Shown here: one piece after another, positions 24,695 to 33,725 of the stretch | Layout of the letters: every line of letters begins with the position of its first letter | How positions within the stretch are numbered: the stretch's first letter is position 1 | Notes under the pieces: generated by a model | Database searches by the model: none | Told to the model about the DNA's origin: nothing | What the model saw: the letters and a program-made list of their open reading frames with translations, nothing else | Position numbers and translations under genes: made by a program | Source of the DNA: Aminipila sp963524205 | GTDB lineage: Bacteria; Bacillota; Clostridia; Peptostreptococcales; Anaerovoracaceae | Direction: 5' to 3' | Length of the DNA stretch: 64,000 bases | Assembly: GCA_963524205.1 (NCBI GenBank) | Contig: CAURED010000007.1 | Span: 109,686-173,685 of the forward strand

Positions 24695-25469
24695 GACGGT
24701 TTTGACTATTGCAGGTTCTGATTGTAGTGGTGGTGCAGGTATTCAGGCCGATATTAAAACGATTACTGCACATAAAATGTATGCTATGAGTGCCATTACA
24801 GCATTAACTGCACAAAATACAACTGGGGTTTATGGTATATCAGATATATCCCCTGAATTTATAGGAAAGCAGATTGATTGCATTTTTCAAGACATCAGAC
24901 CAGATGCCATAAAAATAGGTATGGTGTCCAACAGCAGAACTATTGAAACTATAGTTGATAAGCTGATACAATACCAGGCAGAAAATATTGTTATTGATCC
25001 GGTTATGGTTTCTACAAGTGGAAGTGAGCTATTATCTTATGAAGCCAGAGAGACTTTAATAGATAAGTTATTGCCATTAGGAACACTAATAACGCCTAAC
25101 ATCCCAGAGGCTCAAGTCCTTTGTGGATTTAAAATAGAAAATGAAGAGGATATGGTAAGGGCAGCAGTTAGCATTTCAAAAAATATTCATGGTGCTGTTT
25201 TGGTAAAGGGCGGGCATTTGGTCAATGATGCAGTAGACTTATTATATGAAAATAATTCACCATATTGGTTTAAGTCTGAACGGGTAATTACTACAAATAC
25301 TCATGGCACTGGATGCACTCTGTCTTCTGCAATTGCCTGCAATTTAGCAGAAGGAAAAAGTCTTTGTGAAAGTATTGAAAGGGCAAAACAATATTTAACA
25401 GGAGCACTAAAGGCGGGGTTAGATTTAGGAAAAGGTTCAGGGCCTTTAGAACATACGTATTGGTTGTAA
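24687..25469 (+). CDS. thiD: Hydroxymethylpyrimidine/phosphomethylpyrimidine kinase
   Basis: A 260-residue kinase doing two phosphorylations of the thiamine pyrimidine. It uses a TTG start, supported by GAGG upstream and the normal N-terminus IKTVLTIAGSDCSGGAGIQADIKT. Other motifs are NIVIDPVMVSTSG and THGTGCTLSSAIA (anion hole and catalytic Asp replaced region as usual for the family). It ends the salvage operon; no thiC, thiG or thiL is present, so the locus recycles thiamine parts rather than making them. Confidence 0.93.
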   Translation: MIKTVLTIAGSDCSGGAGIQADIKTITAHKMYAMSAITALTAQNTTGVYGISDISPEFIGKQIDCIFQDIRPDAIKIGMVSNSRTIETIVDKLIQYQAENIVIDPVMVSTSGSELLSYEARETLIDKLLPLGTLITPNIPEAQVLCGFKIENEEDMVRAAVSISKNIHGAVLVKGGHLVNDAVDLLYENNSPYWFKSERVITTNTHGTGCTLSSAIACNLAEGKSLCESIERAKQYLTGALKAGLDLGKGSGPLEHTYWL

Positions 25470-25592
25470 TAATGTGAAAGCTATTAAAACCTCCAGTTAT
25501 ACCTAAATCTTAATAAATCTTAAGAATTATTAAAGAATAAGTTAATAATGCAGGGGTATGATTAAGATAATAGGGCAATTGGAGGATTATTT

Positions 25593-26672
25593 ATGAACAT
25601 TTTAATTTTAACAGGGCGATTTGGTATGGGGCATTGTTCAGCGGCAGAAGCATTAAGGCAGGAAATCCTTTTAAAAGATCCTGAAGCTACGGTTGATGTA
25701 GTTGATATTATAGATTATATGTTACCAAGTTTTAGTAATTTTTTATATGGGACATTTAACTTTATGGTGAGCAAATGCTCAAGAATATACAACTTTCTTT
25801 ATGAGGAATCTGCAAAATACTGCAGAGCTCCTTTTAAAAGAACTTTTATAAAAAAAGTAGATAGCTTACTAAATACATTTAAGCCGAAACTTATTATTTC
25901 TACACTACCTATTTGTTCTCAGTATATTTCAGCATACAAAAGTATGAAGTTTTGTAGTATACCTCTCCATACGTATATCACTGACATAAAAGCACATGAA
26001 GAGTGGATAGCACAAAACACGGATATGTATTTTGTGGGAAGTAGAAGTACAAAAAATACTCTTATTTCAAAGGGTGTTCCAGGTGAGAAAATCGTGATTT
26101 CAGGTATTCCTGTAAAACCTGCCTTTAGAGAAAGTAACGTATGTAGAAACACAGGTAGTACCAAGGAAGTATTAATAGTGGGTGGAGGTCTTGGTTTAAT
26201 CCCCTCTCCAGAAATGCTTTTGAAGAGGCTCAGTAAAAATAAATCGCTGCATATTACGATTATTACGGGAAAAAATAAAAGACTGTTTTTAAAAATAAAA
26301 AAGGAATTTCCTGAGATTGAGGTTATGGGATATACCAACAAGGTTGATGAGTATATGAAAAAAGCGGATATAGTTATAACTAAATCTGGAGGCATTACAA
26401 CATTTGAAGCAATAAACTGCGAAACTCCGTTATATATAATAAGGCCTTTTCTGTCACAAGAATGGGGAAATGCTGAGTATATTGAAAATTTAAACATAGG
26501 AAGAGTTTTGTGGTCAGAAAATATAGATGTAGCAGAGGATATATTATCATTAATTGAAAACAAAAATCTTTTAAGTGAAATGCAGGAAAATATGAGAAAA
26601 ATAAAATCCCATTTATATCCAGTAGTGCCTTTGTCGTTTTGTGGCAATAGGGGGAAAGAACTATGCTTTTAA
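25593..26672 (+). CDS. MGDG synthase/UgtP-like diacylglycerol glycosyltransferase
   Basis: A 359-residue GT28-type enzyme. The start MNILILTGRFGMGHCSAAEAL matches the MGDG-synthase N-domain, with GMGH binding the lipid acceptor region. TYITDIKAHEEWI lies near residue 127, and the C-domain donor site reads IVGGGLGLIPSPEML and ITKSGGITTFEAINC. Relatives transfer glucose or galactose to diacylglycerol at the inner membrane face. GGAGG precedes the ATG. It overlaps the next gene, a polysaccharide deacetylase, by 10 bases. Confidence 0.8.
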   Translation: MNILILTGRFGMGHCSAAEALRQEILLKDPEATVDVVDIIDYMLPSFSNFLYGTFNFMVSKCSRIYNFLYEESAKYCRAPFKRTFIKKVDSLLNTFKPKLIISTLPICSQYISAYKSMKFCSIPLHTYITDIKAHEEWIAQNTDMYFVGSRSTKNTLISKGVPGEKIVISGIPVKPAFRESNVCRNTGSTKEVLIVGGGLGLIPSPEMLLKRLSKNKSLHITIITGKNKRLFLKIKKEFPEIEVMGYTNKVDEYMKKADIVITKSGGITTFEAINCETPLYIIRPFLSQEWGNAEYIENLNIGRVLWSENIDVAEDILSLIENKNLLSEMQENMRKIKSHLYPVVPLSFCGNRGKELCF

Positions 26673-27364
26673 AAAGTCTGTATCGTATGGGTATTTGTGC
26701 TGCTATAGGATACAGTATCATACCTACTTGTTGTTACAAGGCCAAACAAAGGTTATGCATACCAAACACTGAGGAGAAAAAACTATATCTGACTTTTGAT
26801 GATGGTCCGGATAAAAGATTTACAGGAAAACTTTTGGACTTATTAAACAAGTACAACATAAAGGTCACTTTTTTTGTAGTAGCAAGGTTTGCTGAAAATA
26901 ATACTGACATCATAGAGAGGATGAAGCAAGAAGGACATTTAATAGGGTTTCACTCTTTAGAGCATAGAAATGCATTATGTCAGACTCCTAAGTACACAAG
27001 GGATGATTTTAAGCAAAGCCAGGAAATATTCAAAAAATTAGGAGTTAAAATTAAGTTTTTTAGACCGCCTTGGGGTCACTTAAACATAGAAACTTTAAAT
27101 TGTGTAAAAAATTATAGGTTTAAAACTATACTATGGGATGTTATGGCTGAAGACTGGAGAGAAAACACTACCTGGAAGGAGATAGCCCAGAAACTAATGC
27201 GTAGAACTAAGCAAGGAGATATTATATGCCTTCATGACGGAAGAGGAAAGAATGACGCGCCTGGCAGAACAATTGATGCCTTAGAGGAAGTACTGCCTAT
27301 CTGGATCTCTCAGGGATATAAGTTTGCCAGAATGGATGATGTATGTATAAAAAAAATTGTTTAA
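26663..27364 (+). CDS. Polysaccharide deacetylase (NodB domain)
   Basis: A 233-residue CE4-type deacetylase. A hydrophobic N-terminal segment (residues 8-25) suggests a membrane anchor or signal. The NodB motifs are complete: TFDDGPD (metal Asp pair), GFHSLEHR (metal His), RPPWGHLN and CLHDGR. It likely acts on peptidoglycan or a surface glycan outside the membrane. It overlaps the flippase-like gene downstream by 22 bases, so the three envelope genes form one operon. Confidence 0.85.
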   Translation: MLLKSLYRMGICAAIGYSIIPTCCYKAKQRLCIPNTEEKKLYLTFDDGPDKRFTGKLLDLLNKYNIKVTFFVVARFAENNTDIIERMKQEGHLIGFHSLEHRNALCQTPKYTRDDFKQSQEIFKKLGVKIKFFRPPWGHLNIETLNCVKNYRFKTILWDVMAEDWRENTTWKEIAQKLMRRTKQGDIICLHDGRGKNDAPGRTIDALEEVLPIWISQGYKFARMDDVCIKKIV

Positions 27365-28410
27365 AGAATATATTTAAAAATGGCGGATTATTCGTTTTAG
27401 TAATTATAATAACGTTTTATTTAATGTTCAAAAATAGGAATATAGCAGAAATTCTCCATACAGCTACTAAGGTAAGCCCTACTTATATTATTATTGCAAT
27501 AGGGTGTATGTGTCTGTTCGTTTGCTGTGAGGCCATAAATATTAGGCGTGCCCTTAAAATATATAACTATGATACTCCATTTTATAAATGTATTAGATAT
27601 GCTTTAACGGGCTTCTTTTTCAGTGCCATAACACCTATGTCATCGGGAGGTCAACCGATGCAGATTTATTATATGTATAAGGATGATATTCAAATTTCAC
27701 ATTCTGCACTTGTCTTAATGATGGAACTTGCAAGTTTTCAGTTTGTAACAGTAACAACTGCAGTTCTGGCCTTTATATTGAAATATGATTTCTTTGATTC
27801 AATAGACTATCAGATTAAGTATATTCTCATGGTAGGAGTATTTTTAAATACTTTTATTTTAGGATTAATTATAATGGCTTTTTTTTCAAAGGGAATATTG
27901 GAAAAGTGTTTAAAAGCAATTTTGTATATACTGAGTAAATTACACTTTAAGAGAATTGGTGAACTAAGACAAAAAGCTATGAATCAGCTTGAATTGTATC
28001 AAAAAGGTGCCACTGACATAAAGGCAAATAAAGTAGTTATTATCAAAATTTTTATTACAACGACTCTACAGATTATGGCATTCCATAGTATACCTTTTTG
28101 GATTTATAAAGCATTTGGTTACGATGAATACTCATTAACCACAGTAATAGCCATGCAGGCGGTTTTATACATTACAGTATCTGCAATACCTCTTCCAGGT
28201 TCTGTAGGGGCCAGCGAGAGTGGATTTATATTAATTTTCCGCACTTTATTCCCTGCACAGGTTATAAATTCGGCGATGTTGCTTAGCAGGGGGATTAGTT
28301 TCTATCTTTTCTTATGTATAAGTGGTATTTTCCTCGCTGTCTTTCATCTTTTGAACCGTAATTCACGTATGGATAATAAACAAATTATAAATTTAAATAT
28401 ACAAAAATAA
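27343..28410 (+). CDS. UPF0104 / LPG-synthase-type integral membrane protein
   Basis: A 355-residue protein with about eight membrane segments of the lysylphosphatidylglycerol synthase transmembrane region family. Signatures include GFFFSAITPMSSGGQPMQIYYMY and SAIPLPGSVGASESGFILIFR. There is no C-terminal aminoacyl-transfer domain, so it is not a full MprF; such proteins may move lipids. The operon with a glycolipid synthase and a deacetylase supports an envelope lipid role. It ends at a strong terminator. Confidence 0.8.
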   Translation: MYKKNCLKNIFKNGGLFVLVIIITFYLMFKNRNIAEILHTATKVSPTYIIIAIGCMCLFVCCEAINIRRALKIYNYDTPFYKCIRYALTGFFFSAITPMSSGGQPMQIYYMYKDDIQISHSALVLMMELASFQFVTVTTAVLAFILKYDFFDSIDYQIKYILMVGVFLNTFILGLIIMAFFSKGILEKCLKAILYILSKLHFKRIGELRQKAMNQLELYQKGATDIKANKVVIIKIFITTTLQIMAFHSIPFWIYKAFGYDEYSLTTVIAMQAVLYITVSAIPLPGSVGASESGFILIFRTLFPAQVINSAMLLSRGISFYLFLCISGIFLAVFHLLNRNSRMDNKQIINLNIQK

Positions 28411-28411
28411 G

Positions 28412-28458
28412 AAGACTGTTTTGAGTTAAAATGAATATACTCAGAACAGTCTTTTTTT
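28412..28458. terminator. Terminator between envelope operon and deoD
   Basis: A 14-bp stem (AAGACTGTTTTGAG with CTCAGAACAGTCTT, one G-U) followed by a long T run on the plus strand. It lies between two convergent genes. Confidence 0.88.
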
Positions 28459-28464
28459 TTAGAT

Positions 28465-29169
28465 TTATTTAATACACATTTCTAATGCAAGATTCATCAT
28501 ATCTGTGAAGGAGTGTTGTCTTTCTTCACTGGTTGAATGTTCACCTGTTATGAAGTGGTCACTGATCGTTACCATAGCAAGCGCATTTACTTTGTTATAA
28601 GCAGCATTCATGTACAGTGCAGCAGCTTCCATTTCTACAGCAAGGACATCCATCTTTGCCCATTTTTTCCACCAGTCTCCGAATTCATAGAATACGTCGC
28701 AGGAAACAATATTTCCAGCTTTAAGAGAAACACCTAAATCTTTATTCGCTTCATGAGCTTTTAAAAGTAATTCCCAGCTTGCAGTAGGTGCATAGTTTCC
28801 AGGAACGTCGAAAGCATGAACATAATTTGAATCTGTTGAAGCAGCAATACCAAGAACTACATCACCAATTTTAACATCTTCATGGAAAGAACCAGCAGTA
28901 CCAATTCGAATCAGATTCTGTACTCCATATTCAGTGATTAATTCCCATGAGTAAATACCCATGGAAGGCATACCCATACCAGTACCTTGAACAGAAACGG
29001 GAACACCCTTATAAGTTCCTGTATAGCCATACATGCCTCGAATTTCATTATATAACTTTGGACTTTCTAAAAAGTTTTCTGCAATAAATTTTGCTCTTAA
29101 TGGATCACCAGGTAGTAATATTGATTCAGCAATGTCGCCTTTTGAAGCAGCATTAATATGTGTACTCAT
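28465..29169 (-). CDS. deoD: Purine nucleoside phosphorylase, DeoD type
   Basis: A 234-residue hexameric-type phosphorylase. It has HINAASKGDIAESILLPGDPLRAKFIAE at the start, YTGTYKGVPVSVQGTGMGMPS, RIGTAGSF, and VEMEAAALY for ribose binding. SDHFITGE near the end holds the conserved Asp for base binding. It splits purine nucleosides with phosphate. AAGGAA precedes the ATG. Confidence 0.95.
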   Translation of the reverse strand: MSTHINAASKGDIAESILLPGDPLRAKFIAENFLESPKLYNEIRGMYGYTGTYKGVPVSVQGTGMGMPSMGIYSWELITEYGVQNLIRIGTAGSFHEDVKIGDVVLGIAASTDSNYVHAFDVPGNYAPTASWELLLKAHEANKDLGVSLKAGNIVSCDVFYEFGDWWKKWAKMDVLAVEMEAAALYMNAAYNKVNALAMVTISDHFITGEHSTSEERQHSFTDMMNLALEMCIK

Positions 29170-29331
29170 AATAAAAAAATTCCTTTCTTTTTCCTTAAAT
29201 ATAGTGTAATATGATTATGAAAATTATATCATATGATATTGAAAAAAATATCGATTTTACACTTTATCTGTGATATACTAACATTATATCATAAAAATTT
29301 AGTTAAGAGAATAACAATTGGAGGACCTTGG

Positions 29332-31065
29332 ATGATATATGAAAATATATATAAAAGCAAATTATATAAGGTTAGAGAAATAGATACTCTTAAAGAAATG
29401 TTGAATACCAGTAAAGAATTATTTGGTAAAAAACCAGCGTTTTTATATAAAGAAGAAAAGGGTGGAGATTATAAAGAAATAAACTACATTACTTTAAAAG
29501 ATGACGTTGATGCTTTAGGAACTAAATTAATCGATTTGGGACTTGAAGGGGAAAATATTGCAGTTATTGGTGAAAATTGTTATGCATGGATGGTATCTTA
29601 TTTTGCTATTGTAAATGGAGTTGGTAAAGTAGTTCCATTAGATAAAGAGTTAAGTAAGGAAGAAATTATTAATTTACTTACTACTGCAAACTGTAAAGCT
29701 ATATTCTATACTTCATCTTATAAAAGTACATTTAAAGATGTAGATATTCCACATAAATTCCAGATGGAAATTTATTCACAAAAAGATCAACGCAGTCATG
29801 AAAACACATGGGAAAATCTAATTGAAGAAGGCAGAAAAATGCTAGGTAAAGGGGATAGGCGTTATGTAGATATAGTCATTGATCCTATGGAAGTAAGAAT
29901 GCTTTTATTTACTTCAGGAACAACAGACGTCCCAAAGGCTGTAATGCTTTGCCATAAAAATATTGTTAGTAATGTTCAGGATATTAGCAGAATTGTAAAA
30001 CTTAAAGAAGATGACCGAGCTTTATCCATTTTACCTATACATCATACGTTTGAATCCACAGTATGTATAATGGTTGTATTGTTCCAGGGGGGCTCAATTG
30101 CTTTCTATGAAGGCTTGAAATATGTTGTTAAAAATCTTGCAGAAGCACAGGCAACCATGCTAGTAGGCGTTCCGCTTATTTTTGAATCCATGTACAATAA
30201 GATTTGGAAACAAGCAGAAAAGTCTGATATGACAAAGGCCTTGAAAATGGCTATTAAACTTAATAAGACATTAAAGAAGGTAGGTATAGATGCAAGAAGA
30301 AAGATTTTTAGCTCAGTTTATTCAAATTTTGGTGGCAAATTAAGAATGCTTGTAACTGGAGCAGCTGCTATAAGTCCTAATGTTGTTCGAGGTTTCCAGG
30401 ATTTAGGTATAGATATGGTTATGGGATATGGACTTACAGAAACAGCTCCGCTGGTTTCAGGAACACCAGATTTTACTGACAGATATTCAAAAGCAGGGTC
30501 AGTAGGACAAGTAGTTCCAAGTGGACAATTACAGATCATTGATCAAAATGAAGATGGCATAGGAGAAATTATTTTCAAAGGGCCAAATGTTATGCTTGGT
30601 TATTATAATATGCCAGAAAAGACAGCAGAGGTTTTAAAAGATGGATGGTTCTATACTGGAGACTTAGGTTTTGTAGATGAGAATGGCTGTTTATACTTAA
30701 GCGGAAGAAAGAAGAATGTAATTGTAACTAAGACGGGTAAGAATATTTATCCTGAGGAAATAGAAGAATACTTAAATAAAATCCCTTATATTGAAGAATG
30801 TATGGTATATGGTACGGAAAATGAAGAAACAGGCGAAACGATTGTAAGTGTTCAAATAAGACCAGCATATGATACGATAAATGATGAATTTGGATGTGCT
30901 GATGATCAGGATGAAGTATATAAGCTTTTAAAAAGCAAAATCGCAGATTTAAATCAGACCTTACCGAATTATAAGAGAGTAAGACATATTGTTATAAGAA
31001 ATGAAGAATTTGTTAAAACAACCACCCACAAAATAAAGAGACAGGAAAACGTTATTAAAGAATAA
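29332..31065 (+). CDS. AMP-dependent acyl-CoA synthetase (long-chain type)
   Basis: A 577-residue adenylating enzyme. ATG at 29332 follows GGAGG and is preferred to the in-frame ATG at 29233. Motifs in order: MLLFTSGTTDVPKAVMLCHKN (P-loop) near residue 195, ILPIHHTFE, MGYGLTETAPLVSG, DGWFYTGDLG and GRKKNVIVTKTGKNIYPEEIE (catalytic Lys region at the end). It activates a carboxylic acid to acyl-CoA through acyl-AMP; chain length is uncertain. It stands alone, with a terminator downstream. Confidence 0.88.
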   Translation: MIYENIYKSKLYKVREIDTLKEMLNTSKELFGKKPAFLYKEEKGGDYKEINYITLKDDVDALGTKLIDLGLEGENIAVIGENCYAWMVSYFAIVNGVGKVVPLDKELSKEEIINLLTTANCKAIFYTSSYKSTFKDVDIPHKFQMEIYSQKDQRSHENTWENLIEEGRKMLGKGDRRYVDIVIDPMEVRMLLFTSGTTDVPKAVMLCHKNIVSNVQDISRIVKLKEDDRALSILPIHHTFESTVCIMVVLFQGGSIAFYEGLKYVVKNLAEAQATMLVGVPLIFESMYNKIWKQAEKSDMTKALKMAIKLNKTLKKVGIDARRKIFSSVYSNFGGKLRMLVTGAAAISPNVVRGFQDLGIDMVMGYGLTETAPLVSGTPDFTDRYSKAGSVGQVVPSGQLQIIDQNEDGIGEIIFKGPNVMLGYYNMPEKTAEVLKDGWFYTGDLGFVDENGCLYLSGRKKNVIVTKTGKNIYPEEIEEYLNKIPYIEECMVYGTENEETGETIVSVQIRPAYDTINDEFGCADDQDEVYKLLKSKIADLNQTLPNYKRVRHIVIRNEEFVKTTTHKIKRQENVIKE

Positions 31066-31082
31066 AAAGATTTACCTATTTT

Positions 31083-31133
31083 AGCAGCAATGGCTTCTAC
31101 ATGTTATACGTAGATATGTCATTGCTGTTTTTA
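31083..31133 (+). terminator. Terminator after acyl-CoA synthetase gene
   Basis: An 8-bp stem (CAGCAATG with CATTGCTG) with a large partly paired loop and a T run. Confidence 0.7.
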
Positions 31134-31246
31134 TATAATTTTAATTATGTTATAATAAAAAGGAATCAACTAACCCATGGAACTATTTCCGTAGTACCAG
31201 TACAAGTATACATAAATAAATAAACTATTTTAGGAAGTGTCAAAAT

Positions 31247-31678
31247 ATGAATGTAAAAAAATATATTGTTATTGCACTAATGGGTATGTGTGGAGCTGTA
31301 TGCCGGTACTTAATTGGAATACTTATACCAAACACCATACATATTCCTTATGGCATTTTAATTGTAAATTTATTAGGATCTTTTTTATTACCTATAGTTT
31401 TTATTGTTTTAAGAGAAACATCACAGATACCAGCAGATTTGATTACAGGGATAGGAACTGGATTTATAGGTGCTTTTACAACTTTTTCTTCCTTTACCAC
31501 AGATACTGTTCAATTAGTTTTTGATGGAGAAGTATTAACAGCAGTTTGCTATTCGTTAGGTAATTTAATTGGTGGATTGGTTTTGGCAGTATTGAGTGTC
31601 ATAGTATGTGATAAATTCCTTAAATATTACAAAGTAAAAAAAGAAAGTCAAAGCACAAGGAGCGATAGATGTTTTTAA
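31247..31678 (+). CDS. crcB: CrcB fluoride channel, first gene
   Basis: A 143-residue protein with four hydrophobic helices. The Fluc/CrcB signature is clear: MCGAVCRYLIG at the start, IVNLLGSFLLPI, and GTGFIGAFTTFSSFTTD (the Phe-box/channel helix break). CrcB dimers let fluoride leave the cell. A charged tail (YKVKKESQSTRSDRCF) overlaps the next crcB by 10 bases. I see no fluoride riboswitch consensus in the 180 bases upstream. Confidence 0.92.
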   Translation: MNVKKYIVIALMGMCGAVCRYLIGILIPNTIHIPYGILIVNLLGSFLLPIVFIVLRETSQIPADLITGIGTGFIGAFTTFSSFTTDTVQLVFDGEVLTAVCYSLGNLIGGLVLAVLSVIVCDKFLKYYKVKKESQSTRSDRCF

Positions 31679-32019
31679 ATATTATTTTAGTAGGAATTGG
31701 TGGAGGTATAGGGGCTTTTTTAAGATCTGCATTATCCGATTTAATTAAGAAATATCTTAATACAAGCTTTCCTTTTGCTACCTTTATAATTAATATAACA
31801 GGGTCTTTTCTTTTAGGACTTTTAATAGGCCTTAATTGCAGTTTTATATGGAGATTATTACTTGGTACTGGTATTTTAGGAGGATTTACAACATTTTCTA
31901 CTTTTAATTACGAAGCTGTTTTACTTATTAAAAGTAAAAAAATATTTACTTTTTTACTTTATTATATGTTTTCTACAATACTAGGTCTATGTGCTGCTTT
32001 TGCAGGATTACAATTCTAA
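31669..32019 (+). CDS. crcB: CrcB fluoride channel, second gene
   Basis: A 116-residue partner of the previous gene, with GGGIGAFLRSALSD, FIINITGSFLLGLLIG and GTGILGGFTTFSTFNYE. Paired crcB genes are thought to form heterodimers with fixed orientation, in contrast to single dual-topology genes. AAGGAG precedes its ATG inside the end of the first gene. Confidence 0.92.
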   Translation: MFLNIILVGIGGGIGAFLRSALSDLIKKYLNTSFPFATFIINITGSFLLGLLIGLNCSFIWRLLLGTGILGGFTTFSTFNYEAVLLIKSKKIFTFLLYYMFSTILGLCAAFAGLQF

Positions 32020-32067
32020 AACGTAAGGTTCAGTTTATCTGTCATTTGAAGACAATTTTCTCCCGTG

Positions 32068-32769
32068 CTATTTGTTTTTGATACTATGGTTGATTTTACG
32101 TGCAGCGTATACAATAGGAGTGTCAACTAAAGAGGTTATTAAAAATATAATGTAACTGGACAATACTATACTAATTAAAGTGTCTATTGGATACTTTCCC
32201 CAAAAAGCTCCAAAAGAGAAGAGAACTGTATTTAGTAATTGTGAAAGCATGGTTGAACCATTATTTCTAAGCCATAGATACTTATTTTTGTCACTGCATA
32301 TTTTGTTAGTCATCTCCCAGATTTTGTGGTAAGCCCAGACATCAAAATTCTGTGCGATTACATATACTACTAAGCTTACAAGCATAAGCCTTGGTGTATT
32401 TGAAAAAATTACCTGGATACTTGGAAATGCCCAGTCATTGACTGAAGGAGTGTATTGAAGCCATAGCTGGGTCACGATTATAAAGGATATAGAGGTAAGT
32501 ATACCGATATTTACAGCTTTTTGTGCTTTCTGTTTACCTTCTGTTTCACTGAGGATATCTGTAACAATAAAGGTTGTTGCAAACATAATGTTACCAAGTG
32601 TCTGTTCTATTCCAAAGGCATCAACTAAGATAAGTACTTCTATGTTTGCAGCAATAGTCGCAAATACAGTCCAGCAGAAAAGACCACTGCTGCCAAAAAG
32701 CTTATACCATATAAGTACCCCTGAATATAATACTACTATATTGATTAATAATAAAAGTTCATTACTCAT
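32068..32769 (-). CDS. yhhQ: Queuosine precursor transporter, YhhQ family
   Basis: A 233-residue membrane protein with about six to seven hydrophobic segments. It matches the YhhQ/DUF165 pattern: NIMFATTFIVTDILSETEGKQKAQKAV, VVYVIAQNFDVWAYHKIW, WLRNNGSTMLSQLLNTVLFSFGAFWG. Such proteins import preQ0, preQ1 or queuine. ATG at 32769 is used because GGGAGG lies just ahead; it overlaps the radical SAM gene by 8 bases. The preQ1-type riboswitch upstream supports the role. Confidence 0.88.
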   Translation of the reverse strand: MSNELLLLINIVVLYSGVLIWYKLFGSSGLFCWTVFATIAANIEVLILVDAFGIEQTLGNIMFATTFIVTDILSETEGKQKAQKAVNIGILTSISFIIVTQLWLQYTPSVNDWAFPSIQVIFSNTPRLMLVSLVVYVIAQNFDVWAYHKIWEMTNKICSDKNKYLWLRNNGSTMLSQLLNTVLFSFGAFWGKYPIDTLISIVLSSYIIFLITSLVDTPIVYAARKINHSIKNK

Positions 32770-33490
32770 TTTTTCCTCCCACACCAAAATCGGTATTATT
32801 TATAAGAATATCAACTCTTGAATTGTTCTTATATTTTGGGTAAATTTTATTTATAAAGATTGAAATAACTTGCTTGTCTGGTTTGATTTGTGTACTGTTG
32901 TTTACCATTATGTTTACACAAACACGATTAAAATATTTTAACCCAGTTTCGAGGTCATTTTCCATAGAGAACTGTGTCTGGCCTGTTACACCAAATAAGA
33001 TACATACCTGGTCGTAGTATTTTGCCATTTCTTCTGGACTTTCAGTATCTATTCCCTTACAAAATACAAATTCTCTATATCTCATGTCAAAGGTTTCTAT
33101 ACCACCTTTTATTTGCAGGGTAACTCCCAAATCGCTGAATTCTTTTTTTGTAGCCTGAATATGATGTCTGTCATTCCAATGACATTCAAAATAAAGGTGT
33201 GTAATTGCATTTTTTACACATATCTCTTTTATAAGGTCCATGGTATTTGAATCTAAATCTGAAAAACTCCCTGAATTAATAACTTCAAGTTTTTTAAACT
33301 TGCCAGTAACATTTTCTAAAACTTTAGAATTTAGTTCATAGTTTAATTGGGAATCTAAATTAAAATCCAGATGATAATCACAAAACTTGCATCGACGCCA
33401 TTTACAGCCATTTCCACGGAGAAGTACTATTTCTCTGGGATTCTTTTCTGTGATGACAGAGTATCTAATCAGATGATTTGTGTCTGACAT
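32762..33490 (-). CDS. queL: Radical SAM protein, probable queuine lyase QueL
   Basis: A 242-residue protein. ATG at 33490 follows AAAGGAG; the in-frame ATG at 33601 would encode the riboswitch terminator region. The motif GCKWRRCKFCDYH holds three Cys spaced C-x4-C-x2-C, a variant of the radical SAM CxxxCxxC cluster site. KLEVINSGSF and ECHWNDRHHI follow. Radical SAM queuine lyases described from Clostridioides sit beside yhhQ and release preQ1-type bases from queuine. The overlapping yhhQ gene and preQ1 riboswitch fit this. The family call rests on context and the Cys motif; I cannot align it here. Confidence 0.62.
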   Translation of the reverse strand: MSDTNHLIRYSVITEKNPREIVLLRGNGCKWRRCKFCDYHLDFNLDSQLNYELNSKVLENVTGKFKKLEVINSGSFSDLDSNTMDLIKEICVKNAITHLYFECHWNDRHHIQATKKEFSDLGVTLQIKGGIETFDMRYREFVFCKGIDTESPEEMAKYYDQVCILFGVTGQTQFSMENDLETGLKYFNRVCVNIMVNNSTQIKPDKQVISIFINKIYPKYKNNSRVDILINNTDFGVGGKNE

Positions 33491-33545
33491 AAAATCTCCT
33501 TTCAGTATATTTAGAAAGTCATAACCAAACGCAAATCCAAAAAGA

Positions 33546-33578
33546 ACACAAAAAATAAAAATGGCGCCTATAGCACCA
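33546..33578 (-). terminator. Terminator governed by the preQ1 riboswitch
   Basis: On the minus strand, TGGTGC and GCGCCA form a 6-bp stem (one G-U) around a short loop, followed by TTTTTATTTTTT. It lies between the aptamer and queL, as an expression platform would. A second hairpin, CCTGCTT with AAGCAGG, lies between. Confidence 0.65.
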
Positions 33579-33610
33579 CAAATAACCCTGCTTATTACCA
33601 AGCAGGTGGG

Positions 33611-33651
33611 TCCTAGTTTTGTTTAATGACAGGATGGTTACGAACTGTCCT
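33611..33651 (-). promoter_or_regulatory. preQ1-I riboswitch aptamer
   Basis: Read on the minus strand, the segment has GGACAG-TTCGTAACCAT-CCTGTC followed by an A-rich tail ending AAACAAAACTAGGA. Stem, C-containing loop and A-rich tail match the compact preQ1-I aptamers of Bacillus and Fusobacterium. It sits just ahead of queL-yhhQ and their terminator, so binding of preQ1 should lower uptake/salvage gene expression. Confidence 0.75.
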
Positions 33652-33669
33652 ATTTAGTTTTTATAGTTA

Positions 33670-33699
33670 AACGAGGTTGCTTGTATAAACAACCTCGTT
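33670..33699 (-). terminator. Terminator after speD-speE
   Basis: A perfect 10-bp stem (AACGAGGTTG with CAACCTCGTT) with a 10-nt loop, located 27 bases past the speE stop on the minus strand. Confidence 0.72.
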
Positions 33700-33725
33700 A
33701 TCTTAACATATGTTTGTTATCTTGT

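Noticed and set aside
31140..31246. Fluoride riboswitch before crcB
   Set aside because: The expected conserved pseudoknot text is not present; only a weak GGAA/TTCC hairpin is seen.
31237..31524. Alternative frame in the first crcB
   Set aside because: The frame that gives CrcB motifs has a better start and explains the overlap with the second crcB.
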